Below are positions 25,490 to 32,840 of a stretch of DNA of 41,276 nt, in pieces (position 1 is the stretch's first letter; every line of letters starts with the position of its first letter). The stretch is taken from assembly GCF_027063845.1 (NCBI RefSeq), contig NZ_JAMOQU010000033.1, positions 1-41,276 of the forward strand. The letters run 5' to 3'. The position numbers were made by a program, and so were the translations under genes. Below the pieces are notes generated by a model. That model did no database searches. It was not told where the DNA came from and worked only from the letters and a program-made list of their open reading frames with translations. Origin of the DNA: Thermococcus sp. (GTDB taxonomy: Archaea > Methanobacteriota_B > Thermococci > Thermococcales > Thermococcaceae).

Positions 25490-26215
25490 TCACCCCATCA
25501 GGAGCTGGAAGACCTCGAAGAAGGCCTTCTTTCCGAGCCTCGAGCGTCTGAGCCTGTCGGAAATCTCGGCTATGTCGAAAGCGATTATTTTGAAGTTCTC
25601 CTTTATTGCCTCAAGGATTTCGAGGAGTTCCTCGAGCGTTAGCTCCCCGTGCTGGAAGCGGGCTATCCTGTACTCGGGCCTTAGAACGTCCATATCAACG
25701 GTCAGGTAGATTTCCTCGCCGAGGTACTTCTTCGCTTCGCCCATTATCTCATCGACTGAGTTGGTCTGGAAGTTCTTGTAGGCCCTCCACTTCCCGCGAA
25801 CTTTCCTGCTCCTTAGCGTTGCCGGGAAGACTTTGATGCGCCTCGTCCAGAGCTGGGTTCGCTCGGTCGTCGGAATCATCAGGACCGCTCCCATCACAAC
25901 TGCTCTCTCGATTAGCCTTCGCTCGAGGGCGTAAGCCAGCCACGAGCCGTGGTCGAGGTAGTCGTGCATTAAATCCGTGTGGGCGTCAACGCTGATTAAA
26001 GATTTGGGCCGGAGCTTCTCTATTATACCGTAGGTGGCGAGGTGCTCACCGATTATGTAAGCCCTGTCCTGGGGAACCCTGTCCGCGAGCAGTTCGACCC
26101 TGCTGGCCTCGACGATGACGTAGTCGTCAATCAGTTTGTTTCTCTTCAAAAGCTGGAGCGCGTAGAGCACGCCTTCCCTGTTGGGCCTCTCGCCGAAGGG
26201 AATGAAGGTGACCAT
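25490..26215 (-). CDS. arginase/agmatinase/formimidoylglutamase superfamily protein
   Basis: The 241-residue protein keeps parts of the ureohydrolase fold. Visible are SVDAHTDLMHDYLDHGSWL with metal-type Asp and His residues, LTVDMDVLRPEY in place of the usual DxDxxDP, and FDIAEIS near the end. It is shorter than typical agmatinases (about 285-300), and the second metal motif has only two aspartates, so the classical reaction is uncertain. The ATG at 26215 follows GGTGGGTTGA. A minus-strand TATA box (GGTTTAAAAAAG, about 26245-26254) lies upstream, divergent from hps-phi. Confidence 0.8.
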   Translation of the reverse strand: MVTFIPFGERPNREGVLYALQLLKRNKLIDDYVIVEASRVELLADRVPQDRAYIIGEHLATYGIIEKLRPKSLISVDAHTDLMHDYLDHGSWLAYALERRLIERAVVMGAVLMIPTTERTQLWTRRIKVFPATLRSRKVRGKWRAYKNFQTNSVDEIMGEAKKYLGEEIYLTVDMDVLRPEYRIARFQHGELTLEELLEILEAIKENFKIIAFDIAEISDRLRRSRLGKKAFFEVFQLLMG

Positions 26216-26300
26216 TCAACCCACCGAAAAGGATTAGGGACTTCTTTTTTAAACCTTGACGAAAATTTTCGGCATTTTTTTGTAAATTTTCAAAGCCAAA

Positions 26301-26308
26301 CTTTAAAA
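26301..26308 (+). promoter_or_regulatory. TATA box for hps-phi
   Basis: CCAAACTTTAAAAAGTC lies 46-53 nt upstream of the hps-phi ATG. The interval 26216-26353 serves as a divergent promoter region with the arginase-family gene. Confidence 0.6.
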
Positions 26309-26353
26309 AGTCGCCCCGAAACCATAAATCGAAAACCTTTCGGAGGTCTCGCC

Positions 26354-27574
26354 ATGATACTCCAGGTCGCCCTTGATTTGACCGACATCGAGCAGGCCAT
26401 CTCGATAGCGGAGAAGGCCGCTCGCGGTGGTGCTCACTGGCTTGAAGTCGGGACGCCACTCATCAAGAAGGAAGGCATGCGTGCCGTTGAGCTTCTCAAG
26501 AGACGCTTCCCAGACAGGAAGATTGTCGCCGACCTCAAGACAATGGACACCGGTGCCCTGGAAGTCGAGATGGCCGCGAGGCACGGAGCGGACGTCGTTT
26601 CTATTCTCGGTGTCGCGGACGACAAGACCATAAAGGACGCCGTTGACGTCGCGAGAAGGTATGGAATCAGGGTTATGGTCGACCTAATCGGCGTCAAGGA
26701 CAAGGTCAAGCGCGCCAAAGAGCTCGAAAAGATGGGCGTTCACTATATACTCGTCCACACGGGTATAGACGAGCAGGCCCAGGGCAAGAGCCCCCTGCAG
26801 GACCTTGAGGAGGTCGTTAAGGCCGTTAACGTGCCGGTTGCCGTTGCGGGGGGCCTCAACCTCGACACGATTCCAAAGGTCATAGAGCTCGGCGCGACGA
26901 TAATCATCGTCGGGAGCGCCATAACCAAGGCCAAGGACCCGGAGAAGGTCACGAGGCAGATAATCGACCTCTTCTGGGGCGAGTACATGCAGACCATCAG
27001 AAAGGCCATGAAGGACATCGTTGAGCACGTTGGGAACGTCGCCGACAGCCTCAAGCTTGAGCAGGTTCGTGGCTTCGTCGATGCCATGATTGGAGCTAAC
27101 AAGATATTCATCTACGGGGCAGGAAGGAGCGGGCTCGTCGGAAAGGCCTTCGCTATGAGACTAATGCACCTCGACTTCAACGTCTACGTCGTCGGTGAGA
27201 CCATAACGCCCGCCTTCGAGCAGGGCGACCTGCTCATAGCCATCAGCGGTTCCGGTGAGACTACGAGCATAGTTGATGCCGCAAAGATAGCCAAGAAGGA
27301 GGGCGGAAAGGTCGTTGCCATAACCTCCTACGCCAACTCGACCCTCGGAAAGCTGGCCGATGTCGTCGTTGAGATTCCGGGAAGGGCGAAGACCGACATC
27401 CCGACCGACTACATAGCTCGCCAGATGCTCACCAAGTACAAGTGGATTGCCCCTATGGGAACGCTCTTCGAGGACTCGACGATGGTGTTCCTTGACGGTA
27501 TCATAGCCCTCCTCATGGCGACCTTCCAGAAGACCGAAAAGGATATGAAGAAGAAGCACGCGACCCTCGAGTGA
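26354..27574 (+). CDS. hps-phi: bifunctional 3-hexulose-6-phosphate synthase / 6-phospho-3-hexuloisomerase
   Basis: The fused enzyme of the archaeal ribulose monophosphate route interconverts ribulose-5-phosphate plus formaldehyde with fructose-6-phosphate. In Thermococcales, which lack a normal pentose phosphate pathway, it supplies pentoses. Residues 1 to about 210 are the HPS barrel (LQVALDLTDIEQAI, IVADLKTMDTG, VHTGIDEQAQGKSP, VAVAGGLNLDTIP). Residues about 220-406 are the SIS-type isomerase (IFIYGAGRSGLVGKAFAMRLMHL, LIAISGSGETTSIV, PMGTLFEDSTMVFLDGII). The ATG at 26354 follows GGAGGTCTCGCC. The much longer open frame upstream is antisense to the arginase gene and not coding. Confidence 0.96.
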   Translation: MILQVALDLTDIEQAISIAEKAARGGAHWLEVGTPLIKKEGMRAVELLKRRFPDRKIVADLKTMDTGALEVEMAARHGADVVSILGVADDKTIKDAVDVARRYGIRVMVDLIGVKDKVKRAKELEKMGVHYILVHTGIDEQAQGKSPLQDLEEVVKAVNVPVAVAGGLNLDTIPKVIELGATIIIVGSAITKAKDPEKVTRQIIDLFWGEYMQTIRKAMKDIVEHVGNVADSLKLEQVRGFVDAMIGANKIFIYGAGRSGLVGKAFAMRLMHLDFNVYVVGETITPAFEQGDLLIAISGSGETTSIVDAAKIAKKEGGKVVAITSYANSTLGKLADVVVEIPGRAKTDIPTDYIARQMLTKYKWIAPMGTLFEDSTMVFLDGIIALLMATFQKTEKDMKKKHATLE

Positions 27575-27582
27575 GGGTTGCG

Positions 27583-28347
27583 ATGCGCTCTTTCACTCAC
27601 CTTTTTGTTGGAATCGGCAACGCTGGAGCCAGGATAGTTGACAGGATAAGCGCCGACGGCGTGGTTAGGGTGACAATCAACCCCGGCCATTACCTTCTGC
27701 GCCCGGGGCGCTACGCGGAGAGAATCAGGGACTTCTTCTCGCACCTGCCCGAGGACACCTTTCTGTGGCTTCTCTTTGAGGACAAGGAAATAAACCTCGA
27801 ACTGGTTGACCTAATCCTCGAACACAGCCCCCATGACGCGATAAAGCTCGCCTACGTCCTCACGCCGAGAAGGGAGCTCATCCACGAGAAACCTGTTTGG
27901 GCCGATAACTTCGAGACAGTCTTCTACGACTCCCTGTGGGACTTTCTGAGCGAGGACGTGCCCTTGGGGGTTGCCTTCGAGAGGGCTTCCGTCTCGATAG
28001 CCGAGCTCTTTTCGAGGCTCTACTACTACCTCGAAAACCAGATGCTGGTCAACATAGACTACGCCGACCTGTTCAACATGATTCGCGGGGGCAACGTCGG
28101 CATAATGCGCCTCCTCGGTAGGGTTGACTTCAGCTGGCACTGGGGAATATGGGAGCGGGGCCTTATTGGAATCCTCGTCGGGAACGACTTCCCACTGAGG
28201 GGAGCCCACGAGATACTGTCGCGTTTCCAGGAAATCCTCGCCGAGAAGGACATAATATGGGGCGTTGTGACCGATGAGAACGTCAGGGGCGTCGAGATAC
28301 TCGCGTTGCTCGTGAAGGGGTGGGAGGATGAAGGCGGTTCTCTTTGA
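27583..28347 (+). CDS. divergent FtsZ/tubulin-superfamily protein lacking the GGGTGTG loop
   Basis: The 254-residue protein reads as a reduced FtsZ-type GTPase domain. FVGIGNAGARIVDRI (8-22) matches the first nucleotide loop, VVRVTIN (27-33) the second strand, and LVNIDYADLFNMIRGGNVGIM (155-174) the T7 region. IIWGVVTDENVRGVEILALLV (224-244) matches the FtsZ strand IIFGA-IDE. Where FtsZ has the GGGTGTG tubulin signature, this protein has LLFEDKEINLELV, so GTP binding is probably lost or altered. The start may be ATG 27583 or GTG 27571. It follows hps-phi closely and overlaps the HAD gene by 20 nt. Function is unknown and the homology is my own reading. Confidence 0.65.
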   Translation: MRSFTHLFVGIGNAGARIVDRISADGVVRVTINPGHYLLRPGRYAERIRDFFSHLPEDTFLWLLFEDKEINLELVDLILEHSPHDAIKLAYVLTPRRELIHEKPVWADNFETVFYDSLWDFLSEDVPLGVAFERASVSIAELFSRLYYYLENQMLVNIDYADLFNMIRGGNVGIMRLLGRVDFSWHWGIWERGLIGILVGNDFPLRGAHEILSRFQEILAEKDIIWGVVTDENVRGVEILALLVKGWEDEGGSL

Positions 28348-28963
28348 TGTCGATGGAACCCTGCTCACGGAAATGCCACTTATTCAGCTCTTCCTTCCCT
28401 GGGTCTACGATGAGCTCGCGAAGAAGCTCGGGGTCACTAAAGAGGAAGCGAGGGAGCGATTCCTCAACGAGATTATGGCAAGGAGGGACACCTACGACTG
28501 GCACGACTGGAACTTCTTCTTCAGGCTCTTCAACGTTGACCTCAACTACGAGGAGCTCTTAAGAAAGTACCCCCACAAGCTCCACGTTTACCCGGACGTT
28601 GTGCCCACCCTTGAGTGGCTGAAGGGCAATGGCTACCGCCTCGGTGTCGTCACGAGCGGGCCCGAGTACCAGAGGCTCAAGCTCGAACTTACCGGGCTCG
28701 ATAAATACTTCGACGTAATCGTGACGCGGGAGGACGTGAAGGCGATAAAGCCTGAGCCTAAGATTTTTCTCCACGCCCTTGAAAAACTCGGCGTTGAGCC
28801 TGGAGATGCCCTCTACGTTGGCGACTCCCTCAGCCAGGACGTTTATGGGGCCAAGCACGTTGGCATGACCGCCGTCTGGATTAACCGCGACGGCTTGGAC
28901 GGCTATCACATGGCCGATTACGAGATTAGAACCCTCCACGAGCTTAGGAAGATACTGGGGTGA
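28328..28963 (+). CDS. HAD-superfamily phosphatase (subfamily IA)
   Basis: The 211-residue haloacid dehalogenase hydrolase has motif I FDVDGTLL (nucleophile Asp7, acid Asp9), motif II VVTSG, motif III lysine in KAIKPEPKIF, and motif IV YVGDSLSQDV. A helical cap lies between residues about 15 and 85. Such enzymes dephosphorylate small phosphorylated metabolites, and the substrate cannot be told. The ATG overlaps the end of the FtsZ-like gene by 20 nt and follows GGGGTGGGAGG. Confidence 0.9.
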   Translation: MKAVLFDVDGTLLTEMPLIQLFLPWVYDELAKKLGVTKEEARERFLNEIMARRDTYDWHDWNFFFRLFNVDLNYEELLRKYPHKLHVYPDVVPTLEWLKGNGYRLGVVTSGPEYQRLKLELTGLDKYFDVIVTREDVKAIKPEPKIFLHALEKLGVEPGDALYVGDSLSQDVYGAKHVGMTAVWINRDGLDGYHMADYEIRTLHELRKILG

Positions 28964-28968
28964 TGGGC

Positions 28969-29145
28969 ATGAAGATGTTCGAGGCGGAGGGCGTTTTCGT
29001 CCGCTACTCGGAGAAGGAGGTAGAGATAAGGCCCGAAGATAAGCTCGTCCACAGGAGCGAAGAACCAACAGAGCTCTGGTGGAAGCTCAAGGAGGCCGTC
29101 AAGGGCAGGAAGGTTAGGGTTGTTGTCTACGAGGTGGAAGAATGA
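28969..29145 (+). CDS. very small protein of unknown function
   Basis: The 58-residue protein (KMFEAEGVFVRYSEKEVEIR near the start, then a Trp-containing helix and VRVVVYEVEE at the end) is highly charged and matches no family I know. GGGGTGATGGGC precedes the ATG at 28969. The gene follows the HAD gene closely and its stop overlaps the DUF4392 gene, so it is very likely a real operon member. The alternating strands suggest a small beta-rich fold. Confidence 0.7.
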   Translation: MKMFEAEGVFVRYSEKEVEIRPEDKLVHRSEEPTELWWKLKEAVKGRKVRVVVYEVEE

Positions 29146-29960
29146 TTGCCCACCTGATAAACACCGACGTCGGGGGCAGGGGCGTCGGAAGGTTATACCT
29201 CGATTACAGGAGGAGGAACTTTAATTTTTTACATAATTCTGCAAAGCTGTTTTTAGATAATTATGGAAAAGTGCTAATCGTTACGGGGTTCCCAATTCCC
29301 CCTATGAACGTTCCGGAAACCGACGGTCCACCGGGGGCGCTGGCATTATATCGTGCCGTCAGGGAGCTCGGCGGGGAAGCCGAAATTCTCGCTCAGGAAG
29401 AGGTCATCAACGCGATGATTCCCTTCCAGAAGGCCCTTTCCCTGCGCTTTGCCCAAGAACCAGACGTCTCGGGCTACGACCTCGTAATCTTCGTCGAAAC
29501 GCCTGGAAAGGCTCGGGACGGCAACCACTACTCCATGTCCGGCCTTCCAATCGTTGGAGAGACCTTCGACTGGGTCGCGGAGAAGGCTAAAGAACATGGA
29601 ATCCCGACGATTGGAATCGGTGACGGGGGCAACGAGATTGGCATGGGAAAGGTTCGGGATTTGGTGGTTCGCCACGTCCCGCACGGGGAGAAGATAGCTT
29701 CTACAATCGAGACCGATGAGCTTATCCTCTCCGCCGTCTCGAACTGGGGGGCCTATGGTCTGATAGCCCAGACCTCGCTGGAGCTCGGGAAGAACCTTCT
29801 CTCCGGCTGGGAGGAGGCCTTCGTTGTCAGGCTCCTCGTTGAGGGTGGCCTCATTGACGGCGTCAGCAAGAAAAGGGAAGTGAGCGTCGATGGGATTCCA
29901 ATCGATGTTCACGTCGCCTTTGTTGAGTTTCTGAGGGGGATTGTCGAGTTCAATCTCTAA
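29142..29960 (+). CDS. DUF4392 / D-glutamate cyclase-like C-terminal domain protein
   Basis: The 272-residue protein contains VLIVTGFPIPPMNVPETDGPPGALALYRAV, an ETPGKARDGNHYSMSGLP segment and TIGIGDGGNEIGMG, the conserved motifs of DUF4392, known as the C-terminal part of D-glutamate cyclase. The catalytic activity of the stand-alone archaeal form is not known to me. The start ATG overlaps the tiny upstream gene by 4 nt (ATGA). Codons for residues about 26-49 lie in a sharply AT-rich tract (29221-29280), unlike the rest of the gene. It converges with the next gene, with overlapping stops. Confidence 0.82.
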   Translation: MIAHLINTDVGGRGVGRLYLDYRRRNFNFLHNSAKLFLDNYGKVLIVTGFPIPPMNVPETDGPPGALALYRAVRELGGEAEILAQEEVINAMIPFQKALSLRFAQEPDVSGYDLVIFVETPGKARDGNHYSMSGLPIVGETFDWVAEKAKEHGIPTIGIGDGGNEIGMGKVRDLVVRHVPHGEKIASTIETDELILSAVSNWGAYGLIAQTSLELGKNLLSGWEEAFVVRLLVEGGLIDGVSKKREVSVDGIPIDVHVAFVEFLRGIVEFNL

Positions 29961-30319
29961 ATTTTGAGCTCCTCCCTTGTGGCCTGTTTCAGTTCTTCAA
30001 TTTCCTCCCAGGTGAGGACTCTTGTGCCCTTTGTCAGCATCATCACGTCGCTCGTGACCTGCAGGATGCAGTAAATCGCACTGGGGGTTATCACAAGGTA
30101 GTCGTTAGAGGGCTCTATCTCCGCCAGCCCCTTCTTGAGCTCGGGCAGCTTTGCGGAGAGCTCCTCGGGGGATTCAAGCGTCCCGCTTATGGGCAGGCCC
30201 TCGGTAGTTGCGAGAAGGAAGCCGCTTATTTCGAACTTTCTGAGGAGCATATCTTTAAAGTCCAAAAACTCTTGGCTCTCTGGTCTCAGGAGTTTCCTAA
30301 GTCTATCAAACAGACTCAT
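29957..30319 (-). CDS. Roadblock/LC7-like protein
   Basis: The 120-residue protein has a helix (SLFDRLRKLLRPESQEFLDFKDMLLRKF), then a strand-turn-strand GFLLATTEGLPISGTL, a long helix and another strand set (NDYLVITPSAIYCILQVTSDVMMLTKG). This is the Roadblock fold order. Such proteins dimerise and regulate small GTPases or act as scaffolds. The ATG at 30319 lies within the end of the upstream transposase-like gene (14-nt overlap) after GGGAGTTGATAAAA, so the two form an operon. Another, more typical Roadblock protein is encoded at 31753. Confidence 0.65.
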   Translation of the reverse strand: MSLFDRLRKLLRPESQEFLDFKDMLLRKFEISGFLLATTEGLPISGTLESPEELSAKLPELKKGLAEIEPSNDYLVITPSAIYCILQVTSDVMMLTKGTRVLTWEEIEELKQATREELKI

Positions 30320-31109
30320 TTTTATCAACTCCCTTTATCATTTGTCGTAAACAGGATAAATAAAACGCCTCAACAAGCTTAACTCCCCTTGTTTTGAACC
30401 ATTCATGTGGATTCTCGTGAGAGATTTCTTTCGAAACCCTCCTCGAAAGTCGTTTTTGAATTCGAATTAGCTCCTCTGAGGTTATCCACTGGTATTCGAC
30501 TCCAAGGTTCTTCAGGTGCCTCGTCAATTTGTTGTCTTTGCCTCTGGTGGGAACGAGAGGAGGCGTTCTTGAGAGAAGAATTAGGGTTCGCTTTCCCTTC
30601 AAGTATTCTAAAATGTCATCGATTGTGTCTATGATGGATTTAAGCCTAAGTGACTCTGCAAGCTTCCATAGAAGTATTTTGCAGTTTTTGACATCCACTA
30701 TGAGGAGGAGTTTGTTGCGCTGTTCCTTCAGCGTGATGTGAAGAACTAGAACCCCAACGACTGCATCCCAGTCAAGAAGCGTTTGAAGGATTTCCCCTGA
30801 GATTTGTTTTGTTCTGTGCTCCCTGATGACGCTCCAAACCTTGTACCGGGATATTTTAACTCCCATCTTCAAGAGGTGGTTGTGGATTTCATCTATAGTA
30901 TGCCCCATCTTGTTCAGGCTAACAATAGTGTTTATAGTTTCCAATGAAAGTTTTTTCTTTTTCCTGCCTGGAGTTTTAATCTGTTTCGTTTTAAGAACCT
31001 GGAGTACGCGCCTTCGCGACACACCCAGCACCGCCGCGATTTCATCGAGCTTCATTCCACTCTCTCGGAGCTTCAGTATCTTTTCAACGTCCTCTGGTTT
31101 GAGCTTCAT
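30306..31109 (-). CDS. transposase-derived HTH protein (probably domesticated)
   Basis: The 267 residues begin with a Hin/IS-type helix-turn-helix (ILKLRESGMKLDEIAAVLGVSRRRVLQVLKT, with turns). A second HTH typical of transposases follows (SLETINTIVSLNKMGHTIDEIHNHLLKMGVKISRYKVWSVIREH), then an RNase H-like region (LLDWDAVVGVLVLHI ... LLLIVDVKNCKILLWKLAESLR). The second and third carboxylates of a DDE site are not evident, so it has probably lost transposition and acts as a DNA-binding protein. No terminal inverted repeats are visible. It is AT-rich, lacks a ribosome binding site, and has a TATA box (31139-31148) about 30 nt before the ATG, so it is likely leaderless. Confidence 0.68.
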   Translation of the reverse strand: MKLKPEDVEKILKLRESGMKLDEIAAVLGVSRRRVLQVLKTKQIKTPGRKKKKLSLETINTIVSLNKMGHTIDEIHNHLLKMGVKISRYKVWSVIREHRTKQISGEILQTLLDWDAVVGVLVLHITLKEQRNKLLLIVDVKNCKILLWKLAESLRLKSIIDTIDDILEYLKGKRTLILLSRTPPLVPTRGKDNKLTRHLKNLGVEYQWITSEELIRIQKRLSRRVSKEISHENPHEWFKTRGVKLVEAFYLSCLRQMIKGVDKNESV

Positions 31110-31138
31110 AGGTCGTTGTGTGCTACTAATTTGGCAGG

Positions 31139-31148
31139 TTTATATATC
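31139..31148 (-). promoter_or_regulatory. TATA box for the transposase-like gene
   Basis: The minus strand reads AGATATATAAACC, about 30-39 nt before the ATG. Together with the missing ribosome binding site it points to a leaderless mRNA. Confidence 0.6.
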
Positions 31149-31232
31149 TAACGCGAAATCTTTTCCGAATAGTAGATGGCAAATATTATATCTAGTATTT
31201 CATGATAAAATTCCTCGATAATATTTCATTTA

Positions 31233-31257
31233 ACCCCACTCTTCCCCCTTGTGGGGT
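31233..31257 (+). promoter_or_regulatory. hairpin overlapping a ribosome binding site
   Basis: ACCCCAC and GTGGGGT form a perfect 7-bp stem with an 11-nt pyrimidine-rich loop. The right arm contains the GTGGGGTG ribosome binding site of the gene starting at 31265, so the folded RNA would hide it. Confidence 0.6.
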
Positions 31258-31264
31258 GTCACCC

Positions 31265-31747
31265 ATGACGGAGGCGAAGGTCGTGGAGAGGGTTAATGAG
31301 AGGTCTGAGGAAATGGCAACTAAAATAAACAACCTAATCCTTTACGGGATTTATAAAGTGTTAGGAGCCGGGGCTAGGGGTCTCGGGAACTCTATAGGTG
31401 AAGAACTCCTCAATACAATGATAGAGGAGTACGGACTGAACTTTGAGGGAAGCGATGACCCCCAGGAGCTCCTCAACCGCTTCACGGAGGTTATGATAAA
31501 CACCCTCGGGTTTGCCGAGAAGGGTGAAATCATCGTGAACGGAAACAGCGTCACCTTGAAGCTCGACAATCCCATGGACCTCTATGCGCTCCAGTTGCTT
31601 GAGAAGAAGGGCATGAAGCCCATGCTCTACCCGATGGCCAACGCCATAGCCGTTGCCATCAAGAAATTCAGCGGAAAGAACGTCCTGATTAAGGAAATCC
31701 GCGTTTCGGACAAGCATGTTGAAGTTGATATGCTGATTCTGGGGTGA
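31265..31747 (+). CDS. unknown protein at the head of a Roadblock operon
   Basis: The 160-residue protein shows a helical first half (VVERVNERSEEMATKINNLILYGIYKVLGAGARGLGNSIGEELLNTM, with breaks). An alternating second half follows (GEIIVNGNSVTLKLDNP, then IKEIRVSDKHVEVDMLILG). The order resembles small ligand-binding V4R or heme-NO-type folds, but no diagnostic residues are seen, so I leave the function open. The ATG follows GGGGTGTCACCC, which is part of a hairpin. Five nt separate it from the Roadblock gene. Confidence 0.7.
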   Translation: MTEAKVVERVNERSEEMATKINNLILYGIYKVLGAGARGLGNSIGEELLNTMIEEYGLNFEGSDDPQELLNRFTEVMINTLGFAEKGEIIVNGNSVTLKLDNPMDLYALQLLEKKGMKPMLYPMANAIAVAIKKFSGKNVLIKEIRVSDKHVEVDMLILG

Positions 31748-31752
31748 TGTGA

Positions 31753-32106
31753 ATGTTTGAGAACGTTATTGCAGACCTTCTCAGGGTTGATGGCGTCAAG
31801 GGAGTTGCTATAGTGAGCAAGGACGGTCTCCTCATCGAGGGTCAGGCAAGCGACAGGACGATAGACGTTGAGAGCGTCGCCGCGATGGTCGCGACCATCT
31901 ACGGTACTGCACTCAACGTGTCCAATGAGGTCTTCCACGAGGAAGCCGTTGACATAGTCACGCTCGAATCGCCGAAGGGCAAGATCATCACCGTCGAGGC
32001 GGGTGAAAACGCAGTCCTGACTGTCCTCACGGACCCAAAGGTCAACCTCGGCCTCGTCAGGATTTACCTCAAGAGGAACGCCCAGAAGGTTGCCTCGATG
32101 CTGTGA
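31753..32106 (+). CDS. Roadblock/LC7 domain protein
   Basis: This compact 117-residue Roadblock protein has an N-terminal helix FENVIADLLRVDGVKGVAIVSKDGLLIEGQ, then VESVAAMVATIYGTALNVS, and closing strands GKIITVEAGENAVLTVLTDPKVNLGLVR (with breaks) with a final helix. In bacteria and archaea such proteins (MglB type) dimerise and control Ras-like GTPases. No GTPase is adjacent in this window. GGGGTGATGTGA precedes the ATG. It is probably co-transcribed with the genes on both sides. Confidence 0.9.
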   Translation: MFENVIADLLRVDGVKGVAIVSKDGLLIEGQASDRTIDVESVAAMVATIYGTALNVSNEVFHEEAVDIVTLESPKGKIITVEAGENAVLTVLTDPKVNLGLVRIYLKRNAQKVASML

Positions 32107-32141
32107 GCATTTCTTTTACTTAATTTTGCAGGGTGGTTGAG

Positions 32142-32810
32142 ATGTTGCCTGGGAAGTTTCTTGGGGTTGTGGTTGATTTTGAGAGCACAAGAGAACTCCT
32201 CACTAAGATTAAGAGGGGCTATTTAAAGGCCTCTTGGCGAGATGGTGATAGCCTAAAAACGGGCTACGTTCTCGTTTCCGATGGGGCTATTCTGGGGGCT
32301 CTCGTAGAGGATGTCCTCAGCGGTGAGAGAATCGAAGGTAACACTGCCCTTCAGAAGATATCAGAAATAGCCCGTTCCAAGAGGGTACGTGCCGTTGAGC
32401 TCTATGAAGCTGACGTCACCGAAATCCTCCGCGAGAACCCCTCAATCAGGGTGGAGAACGGTGTCATAAGTGAGGAAATTCCCGGATGGGACCTTGATTC
32501 ACTCCTCCTCTTGCTCACCACCTACAAAGGGGAACTCAGGGTTCACAACGGAGGCACCTCCTGGCGCCTTTATCTTGACAGGGGTGTCGTAAAGGCAGCA
32601 CAGACGATTCGTGGCCCGAGTTTGAAGGGCAATAAAGCTCTGAAAAACCTTCTCTGGGAAATTGGGAAGGTCATGAAAGATGGTAGGTTTGAAACAGGTG
32701 GTTTCTGGGAATTCACTGCTGAAGATGAAGTCAATAATGGGGGCGTCTTCAAAGAAGGAGTTGAACTTTTGAGGGAGAAACGGCGCGTTGACAACGCCAA
32801 AGGCTTTTAA
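32142..32810 (+). CDS. DUF2226-like archaeal protein
   Basis: The 222-residue protein follows the archaeal DUF2226 pattern: an N-terminal KRGYLKASWRDG, then GYVLVSDGAILGALVED, a GNTALQKISEIA helix and AVELYEADVTEILRENPSIRV. A second, similar-looking half follows (TTYKGELRVHNGGTSWRLYLDRGVVKAAQTIRGPSLKGNKALKNLLWEI, with breaks), which suggests an internal duplication of the same strand-helix unit. The ATG at 32142 follows GGGTGGTTGAG. It is 35 nt downstream of the Roadblock gene, so a joint signalling or scaffold role is likely but unproven. Confidence 0.68.
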   Translation: MLPGKFLGVVVDFESTRELLTKIKRGYLKASWRDGDSLKTGYVLVSDGAILGALVEDVLSGERIEGNTALQKISEIARSKRVRAVELYEADVTEILRENPSIRVENGVISEEIPGWDLDSLLLLLTTYKGELRVHNGGTSWRLYLDRGVVKAAQTIRGPSLKGNKALKNLLWEIGKVMKDGRFETGGFWEFTAEDEVNNGGVFKEGVELLREKRRVDNAKGF

Positions 32811-32840
32811 ACCCCTTCCTTTTTCTCCAACCGATGTGCC

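Noticed and set aside
26042..26353. N-terminal extension of hps-phi
   Set aside because: It is antisense to the arginase-family gene and crosses the divergent promoters.
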